From assembly GCA_964383905.1 (NCBI GenBank), contig CAYLJO010000010.1, forward strand, positions 1 through 52,636: a DNA stretch of 52,636 nucleotides, read 5' to 3'. The DNA comes from CAYLJO01 sp964383905. Its GTDB lineage: Bacteria; Acidobacteriota; Blastocatellia; Pyrinomonadales; Pyrinomonadaceae. Under the pieces are notes generated by a model. The model did no database searches, was not told where the DNA came from, and saw nothing but the letters and a program-made list of their open reading frames with translations. Shown here piece after piece: positions 16,522 to 26,800 of the stretch (within the stretch, counting starts at the first letter, position 1; the number at the start of each line of letters is the position of its first letter). Made by a program: the position numbers and the translations under genes.

Positions 16522-18335
16522 CGTTTCAAATATCCTTCGCGTTGTTTGGTCCTGGCGACCAGCTGGTTGAAAGAGTTCAGCGAAACATACAGACCGAGAA
16601 ATTTTTCGAGCACGGAAGCGAACAGGAAGACGCCGCTGCCGACATACTGTTCTTCGTCGAACTCGATGGTGGTTTCAATCCCGCGCACCAGCCCGGCGCC
16701 GATGCGCGAGCCCGTCTGCCTGACGACCCGGCGGCTCGTCACGTTGCTGATGCCCATGATCTGTTTACGGGTGAAAGCCGAATCGAGAAAGTCATAGAGG
16801 TACAAAATTTCCTGCAGCGCTTCGGGCGCACCGTCTCCCGCGCGCTGGACGAGCGAGAGGTGATTGAGCGTCAGGTGGGAGATCAGTCGCCACTGCATCG
16901 CCCGGCGGAGCGGCGACCGCAGCGTGGCGGTCGGCTTCGTCAGGCAGCGCAAGCGCGAGAGCGGCGCGGCGCCCTCGACCTCCAGGTCGCCCTCGCGCCC
17001 GCCGAACGGGAGCTTTCCCGGCAGGTCGCGGTTGGTGCAGGTCACGTGCACCGTGATCATCTCGCCGGGGGGCGCGTGCGGGTTGAATTCAAGATCGACA
17101 AGGGACAGGTAGACCTCTGTGCCCGGGTCTTCGGCCCTCTGTGATTGGCGACGGGTCGCATACCAGAAGGTACGGTCCTGATCGCGCTCGTAAGTGTGCC
17201 GGAACGAATAAAAGGGCTGGAAATGGCGTGACTGATGGAGTTGCGGGTCGGTCGCCGTCACTTCCTCGACTGAATAAACTTCGGTCGCGAGGGGCCGGCC
17301 CACGTCAGGGATGACGTGATATTCATGCTGCCGTCCGGTGAGCAAAATCGGCTCCGCGATCTCTTCGAACAAGTTGATGATCGGCGTGCACCTGAGCTGG
17401 AACGCGTTAGCGTCAACGGGGGCGCGCGGCGGTGCGACATCGCGCAGGTAGATCAAGATCTCGAAGCGGTCACGGAAGCCCGCGCGCGCGGCCTGTTCCA
17501 GCCCCGTCACGTCGAAGAAGAGGAACTTATCGGGGAATGCGAAATATTCCGTCAGCAGCCTATAACCGACGAATGAGCGCGCCGTATAGTGTAGCATCGC
17601 TTCATCCGTATCGAAGCCGACGGGTTTGAGCGCGCCCGGCGGGAGCACAACGGCCGGGGGCGCTTTTTTGCCTTTCACCCCGCTCGCGCGCAGCTCAACG
17701 CGCGTCGCGTTGTTGAAGATCATCTCATAGAGCGGATAGGTGAGCTGCGGCACGCCGTTGAGATAAAACCGCAGGCTCTCTATCTGGCGCATCTGCTCGC
17801 CGGTCCGCAACTCGGAGAGCGGCACGCCTTCCGGGCACCGGATGCTCAACCTAATAACCGCCTCAGTCCACTTGCCGCGCCGGTCGACCGGGTCGAGCGA
17901 TTCGAGCGCGGCCGAAGCGACCTCAACCGGCCACAGCATTACCGGGTAGCAGGTGCGGAACCGGCACGGTGTGCCTTGAATGGGCCGCGAGTGAAGATTG
18001 GTCCGGCGTGGAATGAGGTGGCCCGACGTGAGATTGCCCTGCTCGACGGAGAACTGCGCAATCGCCATCGAAGGTATTGGCGCAAGGTAGTGGGGGTAAA
18101 GGACGTTGAGGAAGGCTTCCGTGATCTCGGGAAATTCATCATCAATTTTCAGGCGCGTGCGACCGGCAAGGAAGGCGAAGGCCTCAATCATCCGCTCGAC
18201 GTGCGGGTCTTCGCACTTATCGGCCTCAAGCGAGAGCCGGCCGGCGACCTTCGGATACTTTTGCGCGAACTCCGCGCCCGTCTGGCGCAGGAAAGCAAGC
18301 TCACGTTCGTAATACCCAAGCAGTTCGTCGCGCAT
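16485..18335 (-). CDS. tssF: T6SS baseplate protein TssF
   Basis: A 616-aa TssF (VasA/ImpG family), the two-copy core of each baseplate wedge. The start DELLGYYERELAFLRQTGAEFAQ and the motif DPHVERMIEAFAFLAGRTR are diagnostic. The middle motif PGQ..IL-type beta region and the C-terminal FLFASVLEKFLGLYVSLNSFN block are also present. The ATG at 18335 shares its A with the TGA of tssE (TGATG), a tight translational coupling. A TTG one codon upstream is also possible. Its 3' end overlaps tssG by 37 bp. It belongs to the compact tssE-F-G-H block. Confidence 0.96.
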   Translation of the reverse strand: MRDELLGYYERELAFLRQTGAEFAQKYPKVAGRLSLEADKCEDPHVERMIEAFAFLAGRTRLKIDDEFPEITEAFLNVLYPHYLAPIPSMAIAQFSVEQGNLTSGHLIPRRTNLHSRPIQGTPCRFRTCYPVMLWPVEVASAALESLDPVDRRGKWTEAVIRLSIRCPEGVPLSELRTGEQMRQIESLRFYLNGVPQLTYPLYEMIFNNATRVELRASGVKGKKAPPAVVLPPGALKPVGFDTDEAMLHYTARSFVGYRLLTEYFAFPDKFLFFDVTGLEQAARAGFRDRFEILIYLRDVAPPRAPVDANAFQLRCTPIINLFEEIAEPILLTGRQHEYHVIPDVGRPLATEVYSVEEVTATDPQLHQSRHFQPFYSFRHTYERDQDRTFWYATRRQSQRAEDPGTEVYLSLVDLEFNPHAPPGEMITVHVTCTNRDLPGKLPFGGREGDLEVEGAAPLSRLRCLTKPTATLRSPLRRAMQWRLISHLTLNHLSLVQRAGDGAPEALQEILYLYDFLDSAFTRKQIMGISNVTSRRVVRQTGSRIGAGLVRGIETTIEFDEEQYVGSGVFLFASVLEKFLGLYVSLNSFNQLVARTKQREGYLKRWPPRAGEQILL

Positions 18336-18820
18336 CAATCCCCCTCAACATTGTACCGGCCACTGTGCAGATGCAAGACCGTATCGAACGTCACGGGCTC
18401 CGGCGCGGGATCAACGATGAGGCGCGCGTCGATGCGGAAACGCAGCACACGCTCGATGCTGCGCTCGGGTTCGAGTGTGATGACCACGTCGGTCAGGCGC
18501 GGCTCGAAGATCTCGATTACTGATTCGAGCGCGCGGCACATCCGATTTCGGTCCCCCTGGTTTTTGATACTGATGTTGGAAAAGTCTGGCAGCCCGTAAG
18601 CGGCCAGGGAATTATTCACTTCTTTCAAACCAGACGGCAGTTCGCCGGCGACCTGCCGCGTGTTTAAGAGCCATTCGAGGTCGCGTTTAACCGCTTGCTT
18701 TAGCTGGCGCAGGCTTTTCGTGCGAGACGCGGGCGGCTCGCGCGACACCTCCGGTTCGTAATCAATCAACCGGTCGAGAACTGACAGTGTAATGCGGACT
18801 TCATTATCGGTTCGCGGCAT
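18335..18820 (-). CDS. tssE: T6SS baseplate protein TssE (gp25-like)
   Basis: A 161-aa gp25-like protein. Gp25 family members join the sheath to the baseplate and start sheath polymerisation. Visible family features are RDLEWLLNTR near residue 60, with the conserved EWLLN core, and the C-terminal EPRLTDVVITLE, with the characteristic FEPRL element. The N-terminus includes SVLDRLIDYEPE, typical of TssE. The gene ends on the start codon of tssF (TGATG). A 192-bp gap separates it from hcp upstream. I see no gene in that gap. Confidence 0.94.
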   Translation of the reverse strand: MPRTDNEVRITLSVLDRLIDYEPEVSREPPASRTKSLRQLKQAVKRDLEWLLNTRQVAGELPSGLKEVNNSLAAYGLPDFSNISIKNQGDRNRMCRALESVIEIFEPRLTDVVITLEPERSIERVLRFRIDARLIVDPAPEPVTFDTVLHLHSGRYNVEGD

Positions 18821-19012
18821 CTTCGGTCGTTTGAAACGCTGATGTGTAAGCTGCTGCGAAGAAGAGATCGCAGGTCAAAAGAAGAGTGTGGGCGCTCCGC
18901 CTTGCTGATATTGCGAGGATGAGCACTGAAGCGCCACACCGCTTCATGAGTTTACTGGTTTGAGAAATATTCTCCCGCTTTCATCCGATGATGCAGGCGG
19001 TGGAACAAATTA

Positions 19013-19498
19013 TTAACCACCTTTGTTCGCTTTCAGGTCATAGTGGGCCTTGATCGCACCACCGAGCCCGCCCTTCGCGTCTTGCGGCTTGTATTCGACC
19101 TCGATCTTGGCGAAATTGAGCGAGATCTGATCCAGGGGGATAACCTCGCCACCAGAGCCGCCGGTCTGGTAAGAAGAGACGAGCAGATCCGAGAACTTGA
19201 CCTTCAGGTACTCCTGCTGCTCTTTACCAGCTTTGCGGCAGGTCAAGGTAGCTTCCTTGATGTGGGTGCCTTGGGCACAAGCAAGCATGAGCTTCGGGGT
19301 GGCCTTGTTCACTTTCATGACGAAGTGAAAATCATTCATCGCCACTTTGCCCGCCCCACCACCGCCGTCATGAGCAAAGCTCCCGCCGTTTGTTGCTCCC
19401 CACGACCAGGATTCGACGTGGATCTCATCCTTATGCTTGGCATCGCTACTTTCCCCGGGGATGCCATCGATCTTCAGAAAATAGTCAACCTGAGCCAT
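19013..19498 (-). CDS. hcp: T6SS tube protein Hcp (TssD)
   Basis: A 161-aa Hcp, the hexameric ring that stacks into the secreted inner tube and can carry small effectors in its lumen. The protein starts MAQVDYFLKIDGIPGESSD, the standard Hcp opening. SWSWGATNGG and FHFVMKVNKATPKLMLACAQG follow, all typical. I chose the ATG at 19498 because GGAAGGAG lies at optimal distance. The reading frame is open to 19627, but the added residues have no Hcp likeness. The 156-bp spacer after tssC may hold an extra promoter, since Hcp is usually needed in excess. I could not identify one clearly. Confidence 0.97.
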   Translation of the reverse strand: MAQVDYFLKIDGIPGESSDAKHKDEIHVESWSWGATNGGSFAHDGGGGAGKVAMNDFHFVMKVNKATPKLMLACAQGTHIKEATLTCRKAGKEQQEYLKVKFSDLLVSSYQTGGSGGEVIPLDQISLNFAKIEVEYKPQDAKGGLGGAIKAHYDLKANKGG

Positions 19499-19654
19499 TT
19501 TTTCTCCTTCCGTTAATTGAAACAGAAGCAAACCATTTTGTTTAGGCCGCTTCCTATGTTGAGAAATAGACGGGCGCAGCACCAAAAATTGCGTACGGAT
19601 CAGCAACGCAACCGGGGTTCCCGTCAAGTTGTGGTCTGCGCTTTTTGTTCAAAC

Positions 19655-21148
19655 CTACCCTCTGGCAGACTTCGGCAGCTCGGCCACCAACCGCAAAGAG
19701 ACCGACAATTCGTCGAGCTGGAAGTGCGGCCTCATAAACGCCACGGCCTTATAAACCCCGGGCTTGCCGGGGACTTCGGCGACGTCGATGCGGGCCTCGC
19801 GCAACGGGTATTGCGCTTTGGTCTCCGCCGACGCGTTATCATCCGGCGTGACATAGTTCTGTATCCACTGGTTGAGGAAGCGCTCGCAATCCGTGCGGGA
19901 CATAAAACTGCCGATCTTGTCACGCATCATCACCTTGAGGTAGTGCGCAAACCGCGAGACGGCCATAATGTACGGCAACTGCGTGGAGAGCCGGGCGTTG
20001 GCGTTGGCCTCATCCTTATCATACTTCTTGGCCTTCTGGCAGGATTGCGCGGCGAAGAACGCGGCGTAATCGGTATTCTTGCAGTGGACGAGCGGGATGA
20101 ACCCGAGGTCGGAGAACTCTTTCTCGCGGCGGTCGGTGATCGAGATCTCGGTCGGGCACTTGAGCGCCACATCGCCCTCGTCCGTTTTGAAGGTGTGCGT
20201 GGGCAGCCCTTGTACCAGCCCGCCGCCTTCGACGCCGCGGATCGCCGCGCACCATTGATACTTGGCGAAAGCCTCCGTCAGCCGCGTGCCCATCGAGTAG
20301 GCGGCGTTGCCCCATAGGTATTTCTTGTGGTCTTTGCCGTCCACGTCCTCTTCGAAGTGGAAGGTCTCGGTCGGCACGGTCTCCGCGCCGTAGGGTAATC
20401 GCATCAGCGTGTGCGGCAGGCACAGGCCGACGTAGCGCGAATCTTCCGACTCGCGGAACGAGCGCCACTTGGCGAATTCCGTGCGGTCGAAGATTTTGGC
20501 CAGGTCGCGCACCTCGGTCAATTCCGTGAAGCTGTCCCAGCCGAACATCTGCGCCGACGCCGAAGAGAAGAAGGGGGCGTTGGCGGCGGCCGCCACGTTC
20601 GAGATTTTCTCGAGCAGCGACAGGTCCTGCGGGTGGTTGCTGAACTCGTAGTCGCCGATCAGGGCGCCGAAGGGGGCGCCGCCGAACGTGCCAAACTCTT
20701 CCTCGTAAACCTTCTTGAAGAGGGCGGACTGGTCAAACTCGCTGGCGCGCTCCATGTCTTTCAAGAGATCTTTTTTCGACACATTCAGGACGCGGATCTT
20801 GAGCATCGTGCCGGTCTCGCTGTTCATGACCAGGTGATGCAGGCCGCGCCACGACCCCTCCAGCTTCTGGAAATCCTCGTGGTGCATGACTTCGTTGAGC
20901 TGTGCGGTGAGGAGCTTGTCGATCTGCGCGATGCGGGCGTTAATGGACGACTCCATGTCTTTAGAGACGACCACCTGGCCCTTCATCACCTGCTGGACAA
21001 ATTCCGAGAGCAGGTCGCGCGCCTGTTGCTCCTGGACCTCGTTGCGCGCCAGCCGCCCCTCCTCAAGTATCTTTGTCAGCAGGCTGCCTTCGGCCTGCTG
21101 CTGCTCGGTGACGACCGATTCGGTCTTTTGTTCCATGTTCTTACTCAT
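19655..21148 (-). CDS. tssC: T6SS contractile sheath large subunit TssC
   Basis: A 497-aa TssC (VipB/ImpC family), which polymerises with TssB into the contractile sheath. Family landmarks are LNEVMHHEDFQKLEGSWRGL (residues ~85-104), the GALIGDYEFS motif, LPHTLMRLPYG, and the C-terminal AQYPLREARIDVAEVPGKPG block. The ATG at 21148 follows GGAGGAGTCAA and overlaps the tssB stop by 8 bp (ATGAGTAA), which points to coupled translation with a near 1:1 ratio. The frame is open upstream through tssB, but that part is a shadow. Hcp follows. Confidence 0.97.
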   Translation of the reverse strand: MSKNMEQKTESVVTEQQQAEGSLLTKILEEGRLARNEVQEQQARDLLSEFVQQVMKGQVVVSKDMESSINARIAQIDKLLTAQLNEVMHHEDFQKLEGSWRGLHHLVMNSETGTMLKIRVLNVSKKDLLKDMERASEFDQSALFKKVYEEEFGTFGGAPFGALIGDYEFSNHPQDLSLLEKISNVAAAANAPFFSSASAQMFGWDSFTELTEVRDLAKIFDRTEFAKWRSFRESEDSRYVGLCLPHTLMRLPYGAETVPTETFHFEEDVDGKDHKKYLWGNAAYSMGTRLTEAFAKYQWCAAIRGVEGGGLVQGLPTHTFKTDEGDVALKCPTEISITDRREKEFSDLGFIPLVHCKNTDYAAFFAAQSCQKAKKYDKDEANANARLSTQLPYIMAVSRFAHYLKVMMRDKIGSFMSRTDCERFLNQWIQNYVTPDDNASAETKAQYPLREARIDVAEVPGKPGVYKAVAFMRPHFQLDELSVSLRLVAELPKSARG

Positions 21149-21689
21149 TTGACTCCTCCTTCGCCTCGCCGCCATTTGTCGCGGACGCGTCGAGCCCCAG
21201 CTCCGCGCTGAGCTGCTTCTGCGCGCCGCTGTTCTTAAGCACTTCCTGAAGCAGTTCCTCCAAACGGTCGTTGCCATCCATCTTCGAGAGCAGATCGGAG
21301 AGACGCTTGCGTGCTTCAACAAGCTGGCGCAACGGCTCGACCTGCTGCACGACCTGATCGGGCTCGAAATCCTGGATGCTGCTGAATCGCAGCTCGACGG
21401 CCATCTTGCTGTCGTCGCCGGTGAGCTTATTATCAACACGATAAGCGAGACGCGGCTTCATCGCGGCCAGCACCTGGTCGAAATTGTCGCGGTCGATCTC
21501 GATCAACTTGCGGTCCTTGACCTTCGGCAGCGGCTGGTCCGGCTTGCCGGAGAAATCGCCCAGCACGCCGACCACGAATGGCAGCTCCTTCAATTCAATC
21601 GCGTCGCCGATCTCGACGTCATAGGTTAAATGCACGCGCGGCGAGCGCACGCGGTCGAGTTTATGTTGTGTACTCTCCTTTTTAGGCAT
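21141..21689 (-). CDS. tssB: T6SS contractile sheath small subunit TssB
   Basis: A 182-aa TssB (VipA/ImpB family). Recognisable parts are RVHLTYDVEIGDA, the conserved LPFVVGVLGDFSG motif (about residues 38-50) and KDRKLIEIDRDNFD. A helical C-terminal region with LPKV..LL-type heptads pairs with TssC and holds the ClpV contact region. The ATG at 21689 gives MPKKESTQHKLDRV, the usual Lys/Glu-rich start. An upstream ATG at 21716 would add nine residues and lacks a better ribosome site. Its stop overlaps tssC. Confidence 0.96.
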   Translation of the reverse strand: MPKKESTQHKLDRVRSPRVHLTYDVEIGDAIELKELPFVVGVLGDFSGKPDQPLPKVKDRKLIEIDRDNFDQVLAAMKPRLAYRVDNKLTGDDSKMAVELRFSSIQDFEPDQVVQQVEPLRQLVEARKRLSDLLSKMDGNDRLEELLQEVLKNSGAQKQLSAELGLDASATNGGEAKEESNE

Positions 21690-21784
21690 ACGGGTCAATC
21701 CTTTCTTTATGAGCATTCAACGATCAGTCTTAAGCTTTCCGATTGATTGCTGAAAGCTGAGAGGCTGACCGCATGTATATAGGG

Positions 21785-22960
21785 TTAGTATCCTTCAGTA
21801 CTGCCACCAGTACTGCCGTCCGAAGATGTTCCGAGGCCAAGGGTTTCGCGCAAATGGCTGAGCACTGTGGTGTCCTTTATCACATCCTGAAGCCACATCT
21901 CAAGCGGCATCTGGCCCCACTTGATAGCGCGCTGCACCAGATAAGAGACGGGGCTATGCGGCTCGGTCTTCTGGAAAAAATCTGCGACCTCGGCCAGCCG
22001 TCTGAGTGCATCGGCCCGCGTCCCGACAGGTCCGCCGATGGCGCGCACCACGGCACCCTGCCCATCCGTTGATTCGGCCGTGGCAGCCGCCTCCTCGCCG
22101 TCGGCGGTGACCGGGTCCGGCTCGGCGATGCGTTTCTCTTTAACGAGCTTTTCGACCAATGTGCGAACCTCGTCGAGCCCTTTTTTGAGCGCGCCGAGGC
22201 CCGGCGTCTGCCGTCCAAACTTTTCATCTATCACGCGGTCGAGCGCGTGAAACTCATCCCAACACTCGTTGAGCAGCGAGTAGATCTCTTCGTAGAAAGC
22301 GCGGCGCGTCGCGTTCTTCGCTTTGCGCCACTCCTCGCTCGTAATCTTGCCCTCTTCGGCGGCGCGCTGCCTGATCTCGCCGGCACGCGCTTGCGCTTCC
22401 GGGTCGGCCGAGTCGATGTTTTCGGGGATATCAAGCTGCCTTGACTGTTCCCAATCGAGGTAACTGTACTGATCGCCGGCCGGGCTTTTTGTGATCGGCA
22501 CCTCTTTAACCGCAATCGAGAGCTGGCCGTCCATCCACGACAGGGCATTGGCGCGCCCTTCCAGGTCGCCTTCATCAATCTCCGGATAGACGCTCTCCCA
22601 GAACTGCTCGTGCAAGCCGCGCATGAGTCTCAGGCCGTCGCGCAGGCCCGCAAAGCCGTGAAGCTTGGTGAGCGACTCGGCGAGCCACGCGCAGACCTGT
22701 AAATCCTTAGTCCGCTTGGCGAGCGCGTCGGTCGCCAGGCTCTCCACCGTGTCCCAGTCGGCGACTTTCGACTCGCGCTGCCAGTCACCCTGTGCGAGGT
22801 TGTCCTCGGCGCGGCGGGCTTCGCGTATCTCGTCGTACAGCCCCGCGTACTGCATGCTCTCGCCAGCAGGGTTTTCGCCGGGAATCGGCGCGAGCAGCGT
22901 TTCAACGTCCGCCACATTGGCCACCGGCCCTTGAGAAACCGCTTCCATCACTGACGACAT
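21785..22960 (-). CDS. tssA: T6SS cap/assembly protein TssA (ImpA N-terminal domain)
   Basis: A 391-aa TssA. The ImpA_N domain is plain at residues ~20-150: LLAPIPGENPAGESMQY, the usual YDEIREARRAEDN helix, the GDWQRESKVADWDTVE motif, and GLRDGLRLMRGLHEQFWESVYP. TssA seeds tube and sheath assembly and stays at the distal end or baseplate, depending on class. The C-terminus is ~120 residues and includes RADALRRLAEVADFFQKTEP and SYLVQRAIKWGQMPLEMWL, the pattern seen in TssA proteins with a short C-terminal domain. GGAAGGAGAGG precedes the ATG. The gene lies between tagJ and tssB. Confidence 0.95.
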   Translation of the reverse strand: MSSVMEAVSQGPVANVADVETLLAPIPGENPAGESMQYAGLYDEIREARRAEDNLAQGDWQRESKVADWDTVESLATDALAKRTKDLQVCAWLAESLTKLHGFAGLRDGLRLMRGLHEQFWESVYPEIDEGDLEGRANALSWMDGQLSIAVKEVPITKSPAGDQYSYLDWEQSRQLDIPENIDSADPEAQARAGEIRQRAAEEGKITSEEWRKAKNATRRAFYEEIYSLLNECWDEFHALDRVIDEKFGRQTPGLGALKKGLDEVRTLVEKLVKEKRIAEPDPVTADGEEAAATAESTDGQGAVVRAIGGPVGTRADALRRLAEVADFFQKTEPHSPVSYLVQRAIKWGQMPLEMWLQDVIKDTTVLSHLRETLGLGTSSDGSTGGSTEGY

Positions 22961-23019
22961 TAAAGATCCTCTCCTTCCCGAAAACTTTGCTCCATTACCT
23001 TGACGATGTGGTTCAGACG

Positions 23020-23847
23020 TTAGGACGGTGGCGCCTGCGTCTGGTCGCTAATGGAGATCGGACCGAATTCAACCCGGCGCGCCTCGAAGACCGGCTTATC
23101 CTCATCGTCGACGAGGAACAGTCTTAGCCCGGCCGCCCTGTAGAGTTCTGCGCCCACCTCTTTCCAGTCAGTCATCCGGCCGAGCTTGACTTGATCATTC
23201 GGGTGCTCGGATGAGCCCGCGTACAGGACAGGCACAAAGACCTCGCCCATTGTTTGATCGACCGATTCGACGCGCGCCGCGGTCCACACCAGATCGCGCA
23301 GTTGCTTGGGCGGGGCAATTTCGAGCCGTTTGATCTGCTCGAAAGGGAGCCACGTGTACTTATCCTGGACGATCAGTTCGAGCACCGGGCCGACCACATC
23401 GTCAAAATCTCTAAAGTCTTGAAACTCGCGGCCGTTGAGCTTGCCCGAGCGCGCGGGCCGCTCCTCTTCCGCACGGTCAAGGGTCTCACGCGCTTCGGCC
23501 GGGCTGCCTTCGCGCAGGCGGTTGATCGCGGCGAGGTGAAGGTCGACGTAAGCGGGCGGCTCGGATAGAAAATGCGGCTGCAGGCCGTCGGAGAAAAGAC
23601 GGCGGCGGTCGCGCTCGGCCTTGATATTATTACGGTAGACCTGCACACCGATCTCCGCTTTCGCGCTCTGGTGGCCGATCACGTCGAGCTGTTTTTCGGC
23701 CCGATCCCAATCGCCCGTAAAGCAAAGCAACTCAAAGAGAAATGTGCGACGAGTCGTGTCGGCAGGGTTTGCCTTCACTTCGCGCAGGAGTTCTTCGACG
23801 GCTCGCCCAAGCTCGCCCGCGTCAAACAGCGCTTTGGCCTGCGTCAT
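23020..23847 (-). CDS. tagJ: T6SS accessory protein TagJ (ImpE/SciE family)
   Basis: A 275-aa ImpE-family protein. The first half is TPR-like (ALFDAGELGRAVEELLREVK, NPADTTRRTFLFELLCFTGD). The C-terminal half contains the family motif LPFEQIKRLEIAPPKQLRDL and VFVPVLYAGSSEHPND. In other bacteria TagJ binds TssB and the sheath, and can assist ClpV recruitment. It is accessory and not present in all systems. The gene lies between tssM (37 bp upstream) and tssA (59 bp downstream) on the same strand. Length is normal for the family. Confidence 0.93.
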   Translation of the reverse strand: MTQAKALFDAGELGRAVEELLREVKANPADTTRRTFLFELLCFTGDWDRAEKQLDVIGHQSAKAEIGVQVYRNNIKAERDRRRLFSDGLQPHFLSEPPAYVDLHLAAINRLREGSPAEARETLDRAEEERPARSGKLNGREFQDFRDFDDVVGPVLELIVQDKYTWLPFEQIKRLEIAPPKQLRDLVWTAARVESVDQTMGEVFVPVLYAGSSEHPNDQVKLGRMTDWKEVGAELYRAAGLRLFLVDDEDKPVFEARRVEFGPISISDQTQAPPS

Positions 23848-23884
23848 AAACTGTCCTTCATCCTTTCTTGACGTGCGCCGCCCG

Positions 23885-26800
23885 TCACTTTTGCAGAGTT
23901 TGTGGGGCGTGCATAGACTTAAATAGACTTCGCTGGAACGGGTTATTCGCGCTCGACGGGCGCAAGGTCGCGCTCACCGTCACCGAACCGACGTTCCAGG
24001 AGAGCGCGAACTGGTTGTCGCCACTCTTGTTAGCGCCACCAGCCTCAAACATCCTGAACAGGCCCCATTCTCCGAGAAAAGGCTTTTCCGCCGGCTGGGC
24101 GCTGCCTTGCATGACCGTGATCTTGGCGCCCGACGCGCCGCTGCGGGCCGGCCAAGTGAACTTCGCCGACTGCTGCTCGGTGCCGCGTGTCTCGACCCGC
24201 GTGCCGTCAATCTCGACGGTGATGTCCGTATCCTTAACCGGTTGAAGAATTAACTCGTAACCCACCTCCGGCTGCTGCCCGCCGTTGGGAAAGAGCGCTT
24301 CACGCAATTGCCGCGCGCTGTTCAGGTATTTGACGAAATCGTCCGAGAACTTGACGGCGCCTGACTCTTTCAGTCTCCACTGACCCTGCGCGTCCTCGAA
24401 TGACTGAGCGAGCTGATCCTTGAAGAAGCTCGTGAACTGACCGTTGACCGGGTTCAGGAAGCGCGAGAGGTCAGAGACCGACGACTCGCCCGCGTCGGTG
24501 AACGGGAAGCCTGATTCAAGCGATTTGGCTCGCGGATAAACCTGGTCACGCCAGGTCTTCTCGATCTGCTCAATACCGCGGCCGTAGAGCAGCCGGCGCA
24601 AATTATCGAGCGGCTGCTTGAGCAAGGCGGCGGCGTCCGCCGCGCCCGCCGTCGCCTTGAAGCCTTCCAGAAGATTCGAGATGTTCTGCTCGGCCTTCTG
24701 CAGCCCGAGATCGTCTTTGCCCGTCAACAGCGATTCGGAGGTCCGGGTCAGTTGTTCGTTCGTCTGTAGCTCGAGCGCATCTTTGACGCCCCTCAGCTCC
24801 TTACGGTACTGCGACGCCGGGGTGCTCTCCTTCTTGGCGTCGGCGGAAGCAAACTGGAAGAGCGGGCGGAACTCTCTTTCGACGACCGAGCCGCCCCCCG
24901 TTTGTTCGCTGCTACTACTCTGGAACCAGCTTTTGATCCAGCCGATGGTCCAACCGATGATACCGCTGCTCTTCCGTGGGGCTGAGAGATTGGTGTGGCG
25001 CTCGACCGTCTGGATGACGCGCTCAAGCGGCGAGTCGTTACCCGAAAGCACCTTCAATTTCTCGACCGCATCATCCTTCGACTTAAAGTCGCGCACCCGG
25101 ATGCCCTTAATAAATTTGTCCCACTGGTCGGCATAGTCGCGGAAGTACATGTTCTGGAGCTTGCCGACATCGGCGCCCTGGTCTTTCGAGGCGGTCGCCT
25201 GCGCGCCCATCACCCAATCGTCTTTGCTGATTTCCGCGGCGGCCGAATCAAAGGCCTCGCGCATGTGATCACGGTAGCCCTCGATGGTGAAACTGCCGGG
25301 CACGGTGTAGGAACTGTCGAGCACACCGATGCCGCGCCCTTCGAGGATACTGTCAAGATTGACGGGGGTGGCCTTCGCGTTAATCTCGGTTGTGACGCGC
25401 TTGTAAAAGCGGTTGACGGCCGGATACGCCACGAGCTTGCGGCGCGCTTCGGCGACGAGCCTGTCATCAACCTTGATGTGCGGCGCGTCCTCGCTGCTCA
25501 TCTGCCTGGCGAAGAATTCGAGCTGCTGGTGGGAGATGATCTCCATGTCGGGCGGCGAAGACCTTTTCCAGTAATCGGCCAACTGGCCGGCCAGAAAGGT
25601 CGGCTCGACTTTGCTCGCGTCGGCCAGCATCAGGTAGGCCTTCAGTAGATCATAATTGCGCCCCAATACATCCTCGGATGCCGCCGCGGAACTTTGCGGG
25701 CCGGTTGAAGAAGGTGACGGGCTGGCACCTGCCGCCGGCGCTCCGGACGCGAAAGCCCTCAGGTCGCGCTCCAGCAGGGCAACGGTCGGCTTTTTGAAAC
25801 GCTGCTCGATTGAATCGAAGTAGATTGCGCGCAGTGGCGGATTGATAGTATTACCGGAATAAAGCCCGAACCGCATGTAGAGCGGCGGCCCCTTGCGGTC
25901 ATATTCGTCCAATTGGTCTAACGTCTCGCGCAATTGGTCGACGGCTTGAAGCTCGACAAGCGTGTTTACTGAGTCCTTCCTGGCCGGATCTTTGCCGACA
26001 TCGGCGCGTGTGATCTCATCCACATGCGAGCCGCGCTCAACCGCTTCGGCGATGAGCCTCTTGTTAAAAATGAATGAGGCTATCAGCACCGCCGTGAGCG
26101 CAAACAAGACGAGGGCGGCCGCGACGGGCAAGGCGTAGCGCAATCGTGACGGGCGCTTCTGGCTCGCCTGAAACGAAGCCGCCAGGTCTTTGTCGCGCAG
26201 CAAAACTTCCTTGAAAAATCTGCCCGCGAAATAGCCGTCGCCGACGGCCCGCACGGCCTGTTCGCCGCCATCTTTGAGAAGCGTGGTGGCGCCCTGCTTC
26301 GACGGTGATGGCGGCGGCGCGGCGGCGCCGTTGACGACATTAGCGGTGAAATAGAAGCCGCGCAGGAGCGGACTTTCGCTGAACGGGTTGGGCCTGAAAA
26401 GGCTCGAAGTAAACAGGCCGAGTTTACTGCGCGCCTCGCCAAAGCGGAGCGGGAAATCGAAAATATTAAGCTGGCGCGCGGGCGGAGCGGGCTGGCCGAG
26501 TCGCACCAGGCGCCGGCGCATCAAGGCGTCGTAGAGCAGGTCAAACTCGCCGTCGAAAAGGGCGTGCGCGTTCAAAGACTTTTCGAGCGGGATCGTCGTG
26601 CCCCACACCTGCGAGCGCGGCTCCTGGTTGGAAGCGGCGAAAAATTCTTTGAAGCCTTCGATGGAATCGGCGTGGGTAAAGACAAGATAAACAGGAAACC
26701 GCGCCCGGACCTGCTGCATGAGTTCGTCGAGTCGCGCGCGTAGGACCTTGGCCTGCTGCTCGATCTCCGTCTCGCTCAAGCGGATCACACGCTCGGCGCT